A DNA stretch of 64,000 nt, from assembly GCA_964573505.1 (NCBI GenBank), contig CAZNMS010000001.1, forward strand, positions 28,415-92,414, given 5' to 3'. Origin of the DNA: AM-0621 sp964573505 (GTDB lineage: Bacteria; Planctomycetota; Planctomycetia; Planctomycetales; Planctomycetaceae). Every line of letters starts with the position of its first letter. Positions within the stretch are counted from its first letter, which is position 1. Below the pieces are notes generated by a model. It made no database searches. It worked only from the letters and a program-made list of their open reading frames with translations, and had not been told where the DNA came from. The translations under genes were made by a program, and so were the position numbers. Below, piece by piece: positions 62,670 to 64,000 of the stretch.

Positions 62670-63875
62670 ATGAACCCGAGCGACTTGCTGACTCGTTATC
62701 ACGACTTGCAGTTGTACGTCGATTGGAGTGACGACGACGCGCGACGACTGCGAGCGTTGCATCCGCTGATCGTGCCGAGATTCCCCGCGATCATTGATGA
62801 CTTCTACGAGGTCATCGGACAGCACACTGAGGCTGCAAAAGTTGTTACCGGCGGTGCCGAGCAAGTCGAACGACTGAAGGGCACGTTGCGCGGATGGCTG
62901 AGCGATCTCTTTCTCGGCCCTTACGACGATCAGTTCGTGCTGCGACGGTATCGCGTCGGCAAGCGGCACGTTGAGATTGGGTTAGCCCCCTATTACGCCA
63001 ATGTCGCGCTCGCGCGGATTCGGCGGAACTTGATCGAGCAAACGATGCGTGCATGGCCGGCATCGAACCCCGAGCTGTCTGCAACGATCGAGTCAGTGAA
63101 CCGCGTGCTCGATCTTGATCTCGCAATCATCGAGTACGCGTACCATTTGGAGTTCACCGCGCGCGAGCAGCGGCAAGAGCGACTGGCAACGCTCGGCAAA
63201 GTGGCAGGCGGCATCGCGCACGAATTGCGGAACCCGCTCAATGCGATCAAGACGTCGGTGTATTTTTTATTGAATGCGCGGCAACTCACTCCCGAGAAGC
63301 AACGCGAGCATCTCGAACGCATTGATCGGCAAGTCGGCCTCTCGGATCGAGTCATCACTGCGTTGTCGGACTTCGCGCGAACTCCGATTCCGCAATTCAA
63401 AGAAGTGACGGTTGCTGATCTCACGCAGCAAGCACTCGAACCGCTTGCGATCCCGTCGACGATCATGCTGCAAGTCGATGCGCCGGGATCATTGCCGCCG
63501 GTCTCGGTCGATGCGTCGCAGATGGCGATTGTTCTCAGCAACCTCGTTCGAAACGCGATCGACGCGATGCCTCAAGGCGGGCAATTGCAGATCGTCGGTC
63601 GAGAAGATGTTGAATCGACAGAACGCGGGACGCAGAGCTTTGTCGCGATCGACGTGACCGACTCCGGTTGCGGGATGTCAGAAGAAATACTCGCACACAT
63701 TATGGAGCCGCTCTTCTCGACGAAGTCGCGCGGATTGGGACTCGGCCTCGCGCTCGCTAACGAGATCGTGCTGAAGCACGGCGGGCGGTTACTGGTTCGC
63801 AGTCAGATCGGAGTCGGAACGACGTTCACGATTCGGCTGCCGGTTAAGACGGCGCCGCTTGCGCTGCCGAGATGA
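62670..63875 (+). CDS. Globin-coupled histidine kinase (oxygen sensor)
   Basis: The 401-residue protein joins a sensor globin to a histidine kinase. In the globin part the proximal haem ligand fits His100 (VGKRHVEIGLAPYY) and a distal tyrosine fits Tyr46 (DDFYEVI). The kinase part has the H box with His184 (GGIAHELRNPLNAIK), the N box NLVRNAIDAMP, G boxes DSGCGM and GLGLGLALA. In AfGcHK of Anaeromyxobacter the reported residues are Tyr45, His99 and His183, one position away from each of these. Oxygen-dependent autophosphorylation is therefore expected. No response regulator lies inside the window. ATG 62670 begins the globin; the frame is open to 62604. Confidence 0.93.
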   Translation: MNPSDLLTRYHDLQLYVDWSDDDARRLRALHPLIVPRFPAIIDDFYEVIGQHTEAAKVVTGGAEQVERLKGTLRGWLSDLFLGPYDDQFVLRRYRVGKRHVEIGLAPYYANVALARIRRNLIEQTMRAWPASNPELSATIESVNRVLDLDLAIIEYAYHLEFTAREQRQERLATLGKVAGGIAHELRNPLNAIKTSVYFLLNARQLTPEKQREHLERIDRQVGLSDRVITALSDFARTPIPQFKEVTVADLTQQALEPLAIPSTIMLQVDAPGSLPPVSVDASQMAIVLSNLVRNAIDAMPQGGQLQIVGREDVESTERGTQSFVAIDVTDSGCGMSEEILAHIMEPLFSTKSRGLGLGLALANEIVLKHGGRLLVRSQIGVGTTFTIRLPVKTAPLALPR

Positions 63876-63921
63876 CTGCGGTCGCTTGAGGAATCGCGTT
63901 CGTCGACGGTTCCGATAGAAG

Positions 63922-64000
63922 TTCGTCACCGGGCGAGCTGGCACTATGGGTGAGGAACACTGGTACGACGGACTTGTAGTCCGTCGATCGTCGTGAGAAG
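63922..64000 (+). repeat. Dispersed repeat family A, copy 3 (cut by window end)
   Basis: TTCGTCACCGGGCGAGC leads into TGGTACGACGGACTTGTAGT and the first palindrome, then TCGTCGTGAGAAG at the window end. It matches copies 1 and 2 for at least 79 bases. It follows the histidine kinase stop by about 46 bases. Confidence 0.9.

Noticed and set aside
1..64000. tRNA or rRNA genes
   Set aside because: No stretch with a T-loop-like GTTCRANYC and matching arms was found in the gaps; a covariance search could not be run here.

Overview
The window looks like chromosomal DNA of a planctomycete or close relative. This is inference from gene content: a multi-haem cytochrome fused to a sorbosone-dehydrogenase-like propeller, a RoxA-like di-haem lipoprotein, a Ser/Thr kinase with a beta-helix sensor region, BamD-like and LptE-like lipoproteins that imply an outer membrane, and intergenic DNA crowded with palindromic repeats. 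No rRNA, tRNA or CRISPR array was recognised.

Layout. 1-9.9 kb: the 3' part of a complex I operon (end of nuoG, then nuoH-I-J-K-L-M-N), all on the plus strand. 10-14.4 kb: a secreted Cys-rich protein, a di-haem cytochrome lipoprotein and a class 3 lipase, separated by long gene-poor spacers. 14.8-17.5 kb: a minus-strand M14 carboxypeptidase and, upstream of it, an orphan end of an IS4-like element. 17.5-25.5 kb: housekeeping and envelope genes (earP, efp, recO, a BamD-like lipoprotein, lptE, a TPR membrane protein). 25.5-30.2 kb: a FlgN-like protein, a HAD-UbiA fusion that ends early beside a palindrome cluster, and three uncharacterised proteins. 30.2-34.5 kb: a 1408-residue penta-haem protein. 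34.5-39 kb: a defence/toxin-like island (Rpn-type nuclease, AAA-TOPRIM nuclease, a broken small antitoxin-like gene, an antitoxin-VapC pair), followed by a nitrilase. 40-50.5 kb: exopolysaccharide functions (O-antigen polymerase/ligase-like, flippase, two GNAT/FemAB-like transferases, two deacetylase-type proteins, a degenerate EEP protein, a membrane protein). 50.7-52.4 kb: a lipoyl-carrier (GcvH-like) gene followed by a two-cluster ferredoxin. 52.8-56.5 kb: a CBS-GGDEF protein, a second Rpn-type nuclease and an SRPBCC-epimerase fusion. 56.5-57.4 kb: a decayed IS4-like element with recognisable inverted ends. 57.5-63.9 kb: fructose-1,6-bisphosphatase, a Ser/Thr kinase, a glycosyltransferase and a globin-coupled histidine kinase.

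How it works together. The nuo genes build the proton-pumping NADH dehydrogenase. EarP is expected to rhamnosylate the Arg-type EF-P encoded next to it, which relieves ribosome stalling at polyproline. The BamD-like, LptE and TPR genes fit outer-membrane biogenesis. The 40-50 kb genes would finish, export and modify a polysaccharide, but no glycosyltransferase lies among them.

The most unusual signals are: (i) many families of dispersed palindromes, two of which have entered reading frames in phase and one of which supplies a stop codon; (ii) the lipoyl-carrier/ferredoxin pair; (iii) a globin-coupled histidine kinase whose key residues sit one position from those reported for AfGcHK; (iv) the AAA-TOPRIM nuclease island.
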